In this document: in pieces, positions 16,461-24,237 of the stretch
Numbering within the stretch: the stretch's first letter is position 1
How the letters are laid out: the number at the start of each line of letters is the position of its first letter
Assembly: GCF_014649735.1 (NCBI RefSeq)
Contig: NZ_BMTP01000002.1
Span: 179,697 to 243,696 of the forward strand
Origin: Streptomyces lavendofoliae
Lineage (GTDB): Bacteria > Actinomycetota > Actinomycetes > Streptomycetales > Streptomycetaceae
DNA length: 64,000 nucleotides
Direction of reading: 5' to 3'
Position numbers and translations under genes: made by a program
Notes under the pieces: generated by a model
Seen by the model: the letters and a program-made list of their open reading frames with translations, nothing else
Told to the model about the DNA's origin: nothing
Databases searched by the model: none

Positions 16461-17006
16461 GTGCAGATCGCGTTTCTCGTGGCGCCCGAAGGCGTCGAGC
16501 AGGTAGAGCTGACCGACCCCTGGCAGGCGGTGAAGGACGCCGGCCACACGCCCGTGCTCGTCTCCACCGAGCCGGGTGAGATCCAGGCGTTCAACCACCT
16601 GGACAAGGCGGACACCTTCCCGGTCGACCGGGCCGTCGCCGACACCTCGGCCGGTGACTACGGCGCCCTGGTGCTTCCCGGCGGCGTCGCCAACCCCGAC
16701 TTCCTGCGGATGGACGAGAAGGCCGTCGCGTTCGTGCGGGACTTCTTCGAGGCGGGCAAGCCGGTCGCGTCGATCTGCCACGGCCCGTGGACGCTGGTGG
16801 AGGCCGATGTGCTGCGCGGCCGTACGCTCACCTCGTGGCCGAGTCTGCGGACCGACATCCGCAACGCCGGCGGCGAGTGGGTGGACGAGCAGGTGAAGGT
16901 GTGCGAGGCGGGGCCCGGCACCCTGATCACCAGTCGCAAGCCGGACGACCTCAAGGCGTTCTGCGAGGCGTTCACGGCGGAGTTCGCCAAGGTCGCGGAC
17001 GGCTGA
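16461..17006 (+). CDS. PfpI/DJ-1 family type 1 glutamine amidotransferase-like protein
   Basis: A 181-residue DJ-1/PfpI superfamily protein starting with GTG after AAAGGAA. The nucleophile elbow is SICHGPW with C106; LVLPGG near residue 71 and the glutamate near the N-terminus (EGVEQVEL) complete the family site. Members act as proteases, glyoxalase III/deglycases or general stress proteins, and this one cannot be assigned further. The genomic setting next to DUF2795 and the sigma factor suggests a stress role. Confidence 0.88.
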   Translation: MQIAFLVAPEGVEQVELTDPWQAVKDAGHTPVLVSTEPGEIQAFNHLDKADTFPVDRAVADTSAGDYGALVLPGGVANPDFLRMDEKAVAFVRDFFEAGKPVASICHGPWTLVEADVLRGRTLTSWPSLRTDIRNAGGEWVDEQVKVCEAGPGTLITSRKPDDLKAFCEAFTAEFAKVADG

Positions 17007-17057
17007 TCCGCCGGACGCCCGGTACCCGGGCCCCTCAGGACGCCCGGAACCCGGGCC

Positions 17058-17089
17058 GGCTCCTCGTCCCGCGCGGCGGACGAGGAGCC
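17058..17089. terminator. Bidirectional terminator between convergent genes
   Basis: A perfect 12-bp stem (GGCTCCTCGTCC / GGACGAGGAGCC) with an 8-base loop lies between the convergent PfpI-like gene and the TIGR03086 gene. It lacks a T-run but is placed exactly where a shared terminator is expected. Confidence 0.65.
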
Positions 17090-17116
17090 TCGTCGTGCGC
17101 CCCCGCCGTCGTCACC

Positions 17117-17704
17117 TCACGCCTCGCGCCCGACCATCGCCAGCAGCCTGGTCTGCTCGTCGGCGCCACGCGGGGGGTCGACCGGCGGGGCGAACAGGCC
17201 GCTGTCGGCCAGGCTGTCGGCGTACGGGGAGACCTCCCGGACGGCGAAGTCGACCAGGTCCCGGGGCAACCGCTCGTCGGCGCCGATCGCCCGGGACAGG
17301 TCCCAGGCGTGGACCACCAGGTCGGCGATCATCTGCGAGCAGTACGCGGGGACCGGTGTCGGGCCGGACGACAGGTGCGCCGTACGGTCCAGGGCCCCCT
17401 TCTCCAGGAACGCGTCGCGCGACCGCGCGGCGGCCAGGTCCCACGCCCCGACCGGGTCGTCACCGAGGACGTCGCCCTCGTAGGCGTCGCCGACCTGCTC
17501 GACGGTCCGCCGCTCTTGGACCAGCGGCGGCACCCAGAGCTGCTCGGCGGTCAGGTGGTTCACCAGGTCGCGCACCGTCCATTCGGTGCACGGGGTGGGG
17601 GCGTCCCACTGATCGGCGCGGACGGCGTGCACCCGCGCGCCGAACAGGTCGAGCGCCTCGCCGTGCCGGGCGAGGAGCGTGCTGGGCACATGGGGGTTCG
17701 GCAC
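17117..17704 (-). CDS. TIGR03086-family metal-binding protein (DinB/mycothiol-isomerase-like fold)
   Basis: A 195-residue four-helix protein of the TIGR03086/DUF1360 type related to mycothiol-dependent maleylpyruvate isomerases. The typical opening PTPCTEWTVRDLVNHL is near residues 35-50. LVVHAWDLSRAIG near 132-144 carries the second conserved histidine. The GTG start is chosen for GGAGGTGA upstream. It probably binds a divalent metal through conserved His residues and may use mycothiol; the substrate is unknown. Convergent with the PfpI gene and divergent from the PAP2-DGK gene. Confidence 0.85.
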   Translation of the reverse strand: MPNPHVPSTLLARHGEALDLFGARVHAVRADQWDAPTPCTEWTVRDLVNHLTAEQLWVPPLVQERRTVEQVGDAYEGDVLGDDPVGAWDLAAARSRDAFLEKGALDRTAHLSSGPTPVPAYCSQMIADLVVHAWDLSRAIGADERLPRDLVDFAVREVSPYADSLADSGLFAPPVDPPRGADEQTRLLAMVGREA

Positions 17705-17887
17705 CGGGCTCACCTCCGTCGGTCCGCTGCTGTCACCGGGTCCACTCTCCCCGGCCGCGACGACGGCCGCCACACGAGGGACCGGCGCGGCCGTCGGGGT
17801 GCCGGGCGCCCCTCGGCACCCCGCGCGGGGCGGGGACTCCTCGGGTGCGCCGGGTACACCCCGGCGGCTGTCATGGGCGGGCCCGAC

Positions 17888-17913
17888 GCGTGGGCGGCGC
17901 GCTGAGGGGGTAC
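17888..17913 (+). promoter_or_regulatory. Candidate SigB-type promoter for the PAP2-DGK gene
   Basis: GCGT, 16 bases, then GGGTAC ends nine bases before the ATG, so the transcript would be nearly leaderless. The -10 element is exact; the -35 element matches only the loose GNNT pattern. Confidence 0.35.
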
Positions 17914-17922
17914 GCGCCGGGC

Positions 17923-19431
17923 ATGTCCGATTTCTACGGTGTACGGCCGGCCGCACACGTCCGCGACCGGGTGACCGCCCGTCTCAGTGCCTGGGACCGC
18001 GAGGTCTTCCACCGGGTCGCTGCCCGGCACTGGCCCGGGGGCGACCAGGTGCTGCCCCGGCTGAGCCACACGGCGAACCACGGGCTGCTGTGGTTCGGCG
18101 CGGCGGCCGGCATGGCCGTCGTCGGACGCGGCGCGCGGTCGCGGCGGGCCGCCGTCCGCGGCGTGGCGTCGCTGGCGGTGGCGTCCGCGGCCATCAACAC
18201 CGTGGGCAAGCGGGCCGTGCGGCGCGCCCGGCCGGTGCTGGACGCCGTGCCGGTGGTGCGGCGGTTGAAGAAGCAGCCGTTCACCACGTCGTTCCCGTCC
18301 GGCCACTCCGCCTCGGCCGCCGCCTTCGCGACGGGCGTCCTGATGGAGTCCCGGGGCTGGGGCGCGGCGGTGGCGCCGGTCGCCGCCGCCGTGGCGCTGT
18401 CCCGCGTGTACACGGGCGTCCACTACCCCGGCGACGTGCTCGTCGGCGCCGCGCTCGGCGTGGGCGCCGCCTTCGCCGTGCGCGGCGTCGTGCCGACCCG
18501 GTCCCAGCTGCCCGTCCCGGGGCGCCCGCACACCGACGCGCCCGTCCTGCCGGGCGGTGCCGAGCTGGTGGTGGTCGCCAACCGGGCCTCGGGCACCGGT
18601 GACACGACCGCCCAGGTGCGGGACGCGCTGCCGGACGCGGAGGTGCTGGAGTGCGAGCCGGGTGACATACCGCAGGTGCTGGAGAAGGTGGCCGCCTCCG
18701 GGCGGTACCGGGCGCTGGGCGTGCTGGGCGGCGACGGCACGGTCAACCGGGCCGCGGCGGTGGCCGCGCGGTACGGCCTGCCGCTCGCGGTGTTCCCGGG
18801 CGGAACGCTCAATCACTTCGCGTACGACCTGGGCATCGAGTCGGTCCAGGACGCCTGCCGCGCCCTGGCCGCGGGCGACGCGGTCCGCGTCGACCTGGGG
18901 CGCTTCTCCCCCGGCCCGGACGGCGCGCCGCACGGGTACTTCGTGAACACCTTCAGCCTGGGCGTGTACCCCGAGCTGGTGCGGCTGCGGGAGCGCTGGT
19001 CGCCCCGGATCGGCGGCTGGCCGGCCGGTGTGCTGGCCTCGCTGCGGGTGCTGCGCGGTGAGCATCCGCTGGAGGCCGAGGTGCACGGGCGGCGGCGGCC
19101 CCTGTGGCTGCTGTTCGCCGGGAACTGCGTCTACCGGCGCATGGGGCCCACTCCGGGCCGCCGCCACGACCTGGCGGACGGCATGCTCGACGTCCGCGTG
19201 GTGCACGCGGGACGGCTGCCCGGACTGCGGCTGCTGGCCGCCGCGCTCGCCGGCCCGCTGAGCCGCTCGCCGGTGCACGCCGCCGAACGGCTGCGCCGGG
19301 TGCGGGTCTCGGGCCTGGCGCCGGGGACGCCCCTGGCGTACGACGGCGAGGTGACGGACGCCCCGCCGGAGCTGTTCATCGACAAGAAGGACGAGGCGCT
19401 GACGGTCTACCGGCCCGCGCCGGCCTCCTGA
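17923..19431 (+). CDS. Fused PAP2 phosphatase and diacylglycerol kinase-like protein
   Basis: A 502-residue fusion. Residues 30-190 are a membrane PAP2 lipid phosphatase with all three signatures: KRAVRRARP, FPSGHSASA and SRVYTGVHYPGDV. Residues 205-500 are a diacylglycerol/lipid kinase catalytic domain with VVVANRASGTGD, LGGDGTVNRA and FPGGTLNHFA. One protein may therefore dephosphorylate a phosphatidate-type lipid and phosphorylate a lipid, or remodel polyprenyl or glycerolipid pools. The start is the ATG of MSDFYG; a ribosome site is weak and the SigB-type element just upstream suggests a leaderless message. The long open frame upstream lacks any homology. Confidence 0.88.
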   Translation: MSDFYGVRPAAHVRDRVTARLSAWDREVFHRVAARHWPGGDQVLPRLSHTANHGLLWFGAAAGMAVVGRGARSRRAAVRGVASLAVASAAINTVGKRAVRRARPVLDAVPVVRRLKKQPFTTSFPSGHSASAAAFATGVLMESRGWGAAVAPVAAAVALSRVYTGVHYPGDVLVGAALGVGAAFAVRGVVPTRSQLPVPGRPHTDAPVLPGGAELVVVANRASGTGDTTAQVRDALPDAEVLECEPGDIPQVLEKVAASGRYRALGVLGGDGTVNRAAAVAARYGLPLAVFPGGTLNHFAYDLGIESVQDACRALAAGDAVRVDLGRFSPGPDGAPHGYFVNTFSLGVYPELVRLRERWSPRIGGWPAGVLASLRVLRGEHPLEAEVHGRRRPLWLLFAGNCVYRRMGPTPGRRHDLADGMLDVRVVHAGRLPGLRLLAAALAGPLSRSPVHAAERLRRVRVSGLAPGTPLAYDGEVTDAPPELFIDKKDEALTVYRPAPAS

Positions 19432-19524
19432 GCTGGTCCCGCCGACCACCCCGCGCCCCGATCGTGTCCGGCCCGGTCGGCGGCCCGGTCACCGGCTTCG
19501 TCACCGGCCCGGTCACCCGGGCCC

Positions 19525-20292
19525 TCACCGGCCGAGGGTGCCGGCGTCTCCCATCACGATGACGGGGTGCTTCGCCGGGTCCAGGGCGAGCAGCAGCTGC
19601 CGCATGTCGTCCCGCCGCAGGGAGACGCAGGCGCGGGTGGGCCCGCCGTGGTCGACGTGGATCCACACCCCGCCGCCCATGGCGGCACCGAGGGGGCGGA
19701 CCTTGTTCAGGGGCGAGGTGCCCGGGACGCGGTTGTAGTCGATGGCCACCACATGGTCGAAGGAGCCCTCCAACGGTTCGCCCAGGAAGCCCGTGCCGGG
19801 CATGTTGAACTCCTCGCTGCGGTCGTAGGGCAGCCGCGTGCCGGGATCGGGGAGGCGTCCCCCCGCGTCACCGAGGGCGTACACCCCGATGGGCGAGCGC
19901 AGGTCCCCGGCGCGGTGGTGGGCCGTCCAGCCGCGCAGCGCGTTGTGCGCGGGCCAGGGCTGGCTGACCGCCTTCCACCCGGCCGCCGGATCGCGCTCGT
20001 ACAGCACGGCGGTCGACTGGTGGGAGTGCGGTCCGTCGCCCTTGACGACGAGGGCCTGGGTGCTGTTCGCCGGGACGCGCGAGCGGGTGGCGGGGCCGAG
20101 GCCGGGGATCTCGGCGGGCGCGATCAGCCGGGGCGCTCCGTGGGCCTGGTCGGCCGACGCCGTCCTGCTCGCCCCGCCGGACGGGCCCGGGCCGGGTGCG
20201 GCCGTACGGGGAGCGGCACATCCCGCGAGCAGCAGCCCGGCGCACACCGCGCCGGTGAGCACATGGCGTCCTGCTCTGTTGACGACGGGCAT
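19525..20292 (-). CDS. Lipoprotein L,D-transpeptidase family protein
   Basis: A 255-residue secreted lipoprotein with a type II signal peptide; the lipobox LLAGC places the lipidated cysteine at residue 25. The C-terminal half is a YkuD-like catalytic domain with AMGGGVWIHVDHGGPTRACV, including His in WIHVDHGG and nucleophile C222, though the usual SHGC is changed to TRAC. It could crosslink or trim peptidoglycan peptides or act as a related carboxypeptidase. The ATG gives a complete signal sequence, while the upstream in-frame Met does not. It follows the gas vesicle operon on the same strand after 150 bases. Confidence 0.85.
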   Translation of the reverse strand: MPVVNRAGRHVLTGAVCAGLLLAGCAAPRTAAPGPGPSGGASRTASADQAHGAPRLIAPAEIPGLGPATRSRVPANSTQALVVKGDGPHSHQSTAVLYERDPAAGWKAVSQPWPAHNALRGWTAHHRAGDLRSPIGVYALGDAGGRLPDPGTRLPYDRSEEFNMPGTGFLGEPLEGSFDHVVAIDYNRVPGTSPLNKVRPLGAAMGGGVWIHVDHGGPTRACVSLRRDDMRQLLLALDPAKHPVIVMGDAGTLGR

Positions 20293-20442
20293 TGTCGGGG
20301 CCTTTCCCTCATCGCCGGGGCCGTGCGGCGTGGACTGCGACCACAGGAGTGATGATCGGCTGATCCGGCCGCACGGGTGTGGCGCTGAGGGGGCGACGCG
20401 CACGAAGTTCCCCCGGTCGTACGGGTGGGCGTGCCCCGGGAC

Positions 20443-20721
20443 CTACAGGAGGGGGCCCAGCGGTCCGAGGTCGAGGTTGAGGTCCTCCGGTTCGAGTCCG
20501 AACCGCGTCCGCAGGAGGTCCATGCGGTCCTCCAGCAGCATCAGCGTGAGGCCGATCCGCTCCTCCTGCTCCTCGGTGAGGTCGCCGCCCTCGACCCGCC
20601 GCAGCGCCTGCCGCTCCATGAGCTGACGCAGCAGTTCCACGACGGTCAGGACGAGCCGCGCGAGGTCGCGTTCGACGGTGTCGGGGTCGAGTTCCACCTT
20701 GCGGCGCGACGACGCGGTCAC
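20443..20721 (-). CDS. gvpK: Gas vesicle protein GvpK
   Basis: A 92-residue protein with the GvpK pattern: VERDLARLVLTVVELLRQLMERQALRRVEGGDLTEEQEERIGL in shorter pieces (helix at residues 15-40, then the GxLTxEQxERLG-type segment near 46-58). GvpK is an accessory protein needed for gas vesicle growth. It overlaps gvpS by ATGA and is the last gene of the operon. Confidence 0.93.
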   Translation of the reverse strand: MTASSRRKVELDPDTVERDLARLVLTVVELLRQLMERQALRRVEGGDLTEEQEERIGLTLMLLEDRMDLLRTRFGLEPEDLNLDLGPLGPLL

Positions 20722-20945
20722 AGGCGCACCTCCCCGGCCGGTCCCCAGGGCGAGGGGACGTCCTCGCTGACGGAGCTGATGAGGGCCTTGAGGTCGACGC
20801 GTACGAGGTCGACGTCGGCTATCCGCAGGGTCAGGTCGCCACTGAGCACAACGCCGCCCGCGAGGAGCCGGTCCAGCAGGTCGACCAGGGCGATCCGGCG
20901 CTCGGCCAGGGGCTCAGGAGCGGCACGTGTCACGGGGACGGTCAT
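20718..20945 (-). CDS. gvpS: Gas vesicle protein GvpS (GvpA-like)
   Basis: A 75-residue member of the GvpA/J/S family. The conserved core is at residues 17-62 (ALVDLLDRLLAGGVVLSGDL, then VDLVRVDLKALISSV). It is a minor structural or nucleation protein by family. The start is set by the ATGA overlap with gvpL, and its own stop overlaps gvpK in the same way. Confidence 0.9.
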   Translation of the reverse strand: MTVPVTRAAPEPLAERRIALVDLLDRLLAGGVVLSGDLTLRIADVDLVRVDLKALISSVSEDVPSPWGPAGEVRL

Positions 20946-21778
20946 CGGCCGGCCTCCTGGGGCGCGGGGGCGTCCGCCGTCGCCGCCGGGGCCTCCCCGG
21001 GCGCCGGGGCGTCCTCGTCGGCGATGCCGGCGAAGGAGTACGGAGCCCAGGGCCCGGTCAGCTCGACGCGCACGCCCGGCTCGGACGCCGCCTCCACCAG
21101 CTCGACGAACCGCTCGCTGCGCGTGCGGTCGACCAGGTAGGCGGCGTTGAGCACGTTGACGCCGGGCGCCCCGGACAGCCGCGCGTCCTGGGGGCGGTGG
21201 ACGGTGCCGGCCTCGGCGTACCGCGACAGCTCGGCGTGCAGCCGGCGGCACAGGGCGTCGGCCCGCTGCCAGTCGCCGTCGCGGCTGCGGCGGGCGTGGA
21301 GCCGCCGGCGCAGGTAGTCCCGGCCGGTCGTCCCGCTCGCGGGTGCCTCCGGCTCGGCCTCCTCGGCGGCCTGGGGCTCCGCGTACACCTTGACGCCCCA
21401 CTCGACCCGGCCGTCCAGCCGTTCCAGCGCCCGTACGAAGCGGTCGTGGCCGTCCTCCAGGAGGCGTCGCACGCCGCTGTCGTCGCGGCACACGGTCGCT
21501 AGCCGCAGCGGGAGGGGGCAGGTCACGGTGGAGATGGCGGCGATCACGGCGTCGTGGGCGCGCGCGGTGTCGGCCAGCCAGTCGAGGTCCTCCAATCGGG
21601 CGCGCAGGGGCGCCTCGTCGAAGTCCTCGGGCGGGACCGCGCCGACGACGGCGACCAGATCGCCGTGGCGCAGCAGCCGGGGCGGTTCGCCGCCGATGCC
21701 GTGGGCCCCTTCGGGCAGGACGCCTTCGAACGGTCGCGTGACGGCGTAGACGTAACGCAGCCGGTCGGTGGTGCTCAT
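20942..21778 (-). CDS. gvpL: Gas vesicle protein GvpL (GvpL/GvpF family)
   Basis: A 278-residue GvpL/F protein: YVYAVTRPF at the start, the LLRHGDLVAVVG segment near 35-48, HDAVIAAI near 76, PLPLRLATVC near 90, and the late VNVLNAAYLVDR and LTGPWAPYSF motifs. A charged Ala/Pro tail of about 25 residues extends the C-terminus. It is thought to bind GvpA monomers during assembly. ATGA overlaps link it to gvpJ and gvpS. Confidence 0.93.
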   Translation of the reverse strand: MSTTDRLRYVYAVTRPFEGVLPEGAHGIGGEPPRLLRHGDLVAVVGAVPPEDFDEAPLRARLEDLDWLADTARAHDAVIAAISTVTCPLPLRLATVCRDDSGVRRLLEDGHDRFVRALERLDGRVEWGVKVYAEPQAAEEAEPEAPASGTTGRDYLRRRLHARRSRDGDWQRADALCRRLHAELSRYAEAGTVHRPQDARLSGAPGVNVLNAAYLVDRTRSERFVELVEAASEPGVRVELTGPWAPYSFAGIADEDAPAPGEAPAATADAPAPQEAGR

Positions 21779-22095
21779 GCGGTGCGTCCCTCCAGTTCGG
21801 CGATCCGGCGCTGCAGGTCGGCGTTCTCACGCGCGAGTTCGTCGCTCCTGGCGCGGGTGGAGAGCGCCGGGTCGCTCTCCCACCAGTCGATGCCCATCTC
21901 CTTGGCGCGGTCGACGGACGCGACGACGAGGCGCAGTTTGATGGTGAGCAGCTCGATGTCCAACAGGTTGATCTTGATGTCGCCGGCGATGACGACGCCC
22001 TTGTCGAGGACGCGTTCCAGGATGTCGGCGAGGTTGGCGCTGCTGCCTTCCGAGGCGTAAGGGCTGGGCAGGCCGCTGGGGCGTGGGGTGCTCAT
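21775..22095 (-). CDS. gvpJ: Gas vesicle protein GvpJ (GvpA-like)
   Basis: A 106-residue GvpA-family protein with the core NLADILERVLDKGVVIAGDI, then INLLDIELLTIKLRLVVASVD (about residues 20-62). A coiled-coil-like tail from about residue 78 (SDELARENADLQRRIAELEG) distinguishes it from GvpA. Likely a minor vesicle or tip component. ATGA overlaps connect it with gvpG and gvpL. Confidence 0.92.
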   Translation of the reverse strand: MSTPRPSGLPSPYASEGSSANLADILERVLDKGVVIAGDIKINLLDIELLTIKLRLVVASVDRAKEMGIDWWESDPALSTRARSDELARENADLQRRIAELEGRTA

Positions 22096-22328
22096 GTCTG
22101 TCCGGGGCCCTTCTCCAGGCGGTCGAGGAGCTCGTCCTCCCGGCGGTCGAATTCCTCTTCGTCGATCTCTCCCGCCTCCAGCATCCGGTTGAGGCGGGAG
22201 AGTTCGCGCTGTACGGCGGCGGGGTCGTAGTACTGCCGCTCCGCCTCCGCCACCACCTGGCGCAACACCCAGGCGGTGCCGCGCAGGGGCGCAGCCGGCA
22301 GCAGCAGCAGTTCTCCCAGCAGGCCCAT
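22092..22328 (-). CDS. gvpG: Gas vesicle protein GvpG
   Basis: A 78-residue GvpG: hydrophobic start MGLLGELLLLPAAPLRG, then the helical QVVAEAERQYYDP and the charged segment MLEAGEIDEEEFDRREDELL. An accessory assembly protein, it starts 19 bases after gvpF and overlaps gvpJ by ATGA. Confidence 0.93.
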   Translation of the reverse strand: MGLLGELLLLPAAPLRGTAWVLRQVVAEAERQYYDPAAVQRELSRLNRMLEAGEIDEEEFDRREDELLDRLEKGPGQT

Positions 22329-22347
22329 GCTCGGTCCCTCCCTCGTT

Positions 22348-23064
22348 CTACTCGACGAAGCTGTACGGCGGCAGCGGGCCGTTCACCTGGAGCGCCAGGT
22401 GGTGGTGTGCCTGCTGGAGCTTGTCGATCGCGGCGACAAAGCCGTCGGCGCGGTCCCGCTCGACCAGGAACGAGATGTTGGCCAGCCAGCCGCCGCTCTC
22501 GGGGCCGGGCCGGACGTCGGCGGCCTCGGCCTCCAGCGCCTGCTGGAGGAGCACCGCGTCGCTCGCCTCGCGCTGCTGGACGGCGGCAGCGACACGCTCG
22601 CCGAGGGCCAGCTTCTGTTCGTAGGTGCCGCCGCCCGCCGCGCGGTTGGCCTCGCTGAGCTTGCGCAGCTCGGGGTTGTCGGCGAGCACCCGGTGCAGGA
22701 CGGCTTCCTCGTCGTGGCTGGCCTTCACGTTGTACTCGACCTTGTCGTCGAGGGCGCGCAGCCGCTCCAGGTAGTGCTCCTCGCGGTCGCCGAGGACGGC
22801 GAGGACGGCGTCGTCGTCGGGCGAGACGCCGCCGAACCGCATGGGCAGGACCGCGCCGGCCGCGCCCGCCTCGGCGAGGACGTTCTGATGTGCCATCAGA
22901 TCGCGCCGCTTGGGCCTGAGGTCCTCGGGCGCGTCGCTGACGAGCACGGCGAGGGCGCCGTGCTTGAGGACGCGGACGGGCTGCGGCGGGTCACCGATGC
23001 CGCCCATCTTCTCGGGCAGGCCGGGATGTGAGCTCCGCGCGATCCCGTAGACGTACGTGCTCAC
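22348..23064 (-). CDS. gvpF: Gas vesicle protein GvpF (GvpL/GvpF family)
   Basis: A 238-residue GvpL/F protein, shorter than its paralogue GvpL in the same operon. Motifs: TYVYGIAR at the start, HGALAVLVSDAP near 35, HQNVLAEA near 62, VLPMRFGG near 74, KVEYNVKA near 110 and NISFLVERDRADGFV near 195. It overlaps gvpA by ATGA, as expected for a chaperone-like partner of GvpA. Confidence 0.94.
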   Translation of the reverse strand: MSTYVYGIARSSHPGLPEKMGGIGDPPQPVRVLKHGALAVLVSDAPEDLRPKRRDLMAHQNVLAEAGAAGAVLPMRFGGVSPDDDAVLAVLGDREEHYLERLRALDDKVEYNVKASHDEEAVLHRVLADNPELRKLSEANRAAGGGTYEQKLALGERVAAAVQQREASDAVLLQQALEAEAADVRPGPESGGWLANISFLVERDRADGFVAAIDKLQQAHHHLALQVNGPLPPYSFVE

Positions 23065-23456
23065 TCCGTCTCCTCCTTCTTACGGGACGACGTGCGGCCG
23101 GTCGAGCCGCTGGACGAGCCCTTGAGGGCGTCCGAGATGGTTTCGGCGGCGCCGGAGAGCGCCCCCTTGGACTTGCCGCGGGCGCCGGACTCGGTCACCT
23201 CGCCGACCAGGTCGGGCAGTCCGGGGTTCTTGCGGGGCCCGGCCTCCAGGTCGAGGCGGTTGCACGCCTCGGCGAAACGGAGGTAGGTGTCGACGCTCGC
23301 GACGACGACCCGCACGTCGATCTTCAGGATCTCGATGCCGACCAGGGACACGCGGACGAACGCGTCGATGACGAGTCCGCGGTCCAGGACGAGTTCGAGG
23401 ACGTCGTAGAGGCCGCTGCTGCCGCCGCCGCTCTGCTGTGCCGGAACTACGGTCAT
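23061..23456 (-). CDS. gvpA: Gas vesicle structural protein GvpA
   Basis: A 131-residue GvpA. Residues 15-65 match the very conserved vesicle wall core (LYDVLELVLDRGLVIDAFV, RVSLVGIEILKIDVRVVVAS and SVDTYLRFAEA). Canonical GvpA proteins have about 70 residues. This one adds a 60-residue polar Ser/Gly/Lys-rich tail (about 75-131), as in other streptomycetes, which could face the cytosol. It starts 18 bases after gvpO. Confidence 0.94.
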   Translation of the reverse strand: MTVVPAQQSGGGSSGLYDVLELVLDRGLVIDAFVRVSLVGIEILKIDVRVVVASVDTYLRFAEACNRLDLEAGPRKNPGLPDLVGEVTESGARGKSKGALSGAAETISDALKGSSSGSTGRTSSRKKEETE

Positions 23457-23474
23457 GGTGGGGTGCCTCCCTCC

Positions 23475-23840
23475 CTAGGAACGGTCGGACCTGCCGCGCT
23501 CGTAGCGGCGGACGCGCCGGTAGCCGCTGAGCTCACCGTTCGCGTCGAGTTCGACCTCGTACGAGGCGAGCAGGCTCATCGTGTCGGGGACACGCGCCAG
23601 TTCGAGCACCTCGACGTTCAGCGTCCAGCCGTCCTCGGTGCGTTCGAACGACGACACCGACTCGGCTTCCATGCCGGTGAGTTCGGCGAGCTGGGCGCAT
23701 GCGCCGCGCAACACCTGCATGGGGCTCTGTGACTGTTCCCGGGGCTGTTGTTGTGCCCGGGCGCTTGTCGCCCGGGCGCTGGTGTCCTTCTGGTTCTCTG
23801 TGGTCTCTGCGTTCTCTGTGTTCTCTGATGTGTTCGCCAT
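23475..23840 (-). CDS. gvpO: Gas vesicle protein GvpO
   Basis: A 121-residue GvpO. The first 40 residues are Thr/Ser/Gln-rich and likely disordered. The conserved part (about 42-115) has AQLAELTGMEAESVSSFER, WTLNVEVLELARVPDT and a basic end YRRVRRYERG. It is the first true gas vesicle gene of the operon, 67 bases downstream of the LigD remnant. The DNA for its N-terminus contains an AGAGAACACAGAGAACGC-like slippage-prone stretch. Confidence 0.92.
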   Translation of the reverse strand: MANTSENTENAETTENQKDTSARATSARAQQQPREQSQSPMQVLRGACAQLAELTGMEAESVSSFERTEDGWTLNVEVLELARVPDTMSLLASYEVELDANGELSGYRRVRRYERGRSDRS

Positions 23841-23907
23841 GAGTGCCTCGCTCTCCTGGTTGCCGTGACTCGGATCCGCAAACCCTTGGCCCCCGCCCGG
23901 CGCCGGG

Positions 23908-24153
23908 TCAGCGCAGTGGCGTGGCGACGGGGCCGCCCGGCCTGGCGCGTACGGAGTAGGGGCCGACGGCGCGCCGTTCGAGCATCAGCGGCCTGCCGCG
24001 CAGGTGCGGAAGCACGTGGGGCTCGACGGACCGGTGGTAGTCGGCGAGATCCGCCTCGGTGATCCCGACCCCGGGGAAGAGCACCTTGTCGGGGCGGTGG
24101 ATGTCGACGGTCCGGCGGCCGGCTCGTACGGCCCTGGCAGTGCTCGTGCTCAT
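23908..24153 (-). pseudogene. Internally deleted LigD polymerase-domain remnant
   Basis: An 81-residue frame. Residues 12-58 match the start of the LigD primase/polymerase domain (VDIHRPDKVLFPGVGIT, then YHRSVEPHVLPHLRGRPLMLER). Residues 59-81 (AVGPYSVRARPGGPVATPLR) match the far C-terminal end of the same domain. The roughly 200 residues between, including the catalytic aspartates, are missing, yet the frame is kept. It looks like an in-frame deletion of a LigD-type gene of the kind I recall beside streptomycete gvp clusters. It cannot be a working polymerase. Possibly translated as the first product of the gvp transcript. Confidence 0.65.
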
Positions 24154-24162
24154 CGGGTGCGC

Positions 24163-24187
24163 CTACCCGGGCGCCGTCCGGCCACAC
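24163..24187 (-). promoter_or_regulatory. Candidate SigB-like promoter for the gvp region
   Basis: On the minus strand GTGT, 15 bases, then GGGTAG, ending nine bases before the LigD-remnant ATG. It fits GNNTN14-16GGGTA with one departure at the last -10 base. It would drive the LigD remnant and gvpO-K as one transcript, nearly leaderless for the remnant. Confidence 0.35.
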
Positions 24188-24237
24188 GCCGGTACCCCGT
24201 TGCGGGGCGGCGGTGCGCCGGGTGAGGATCCGGTGCC

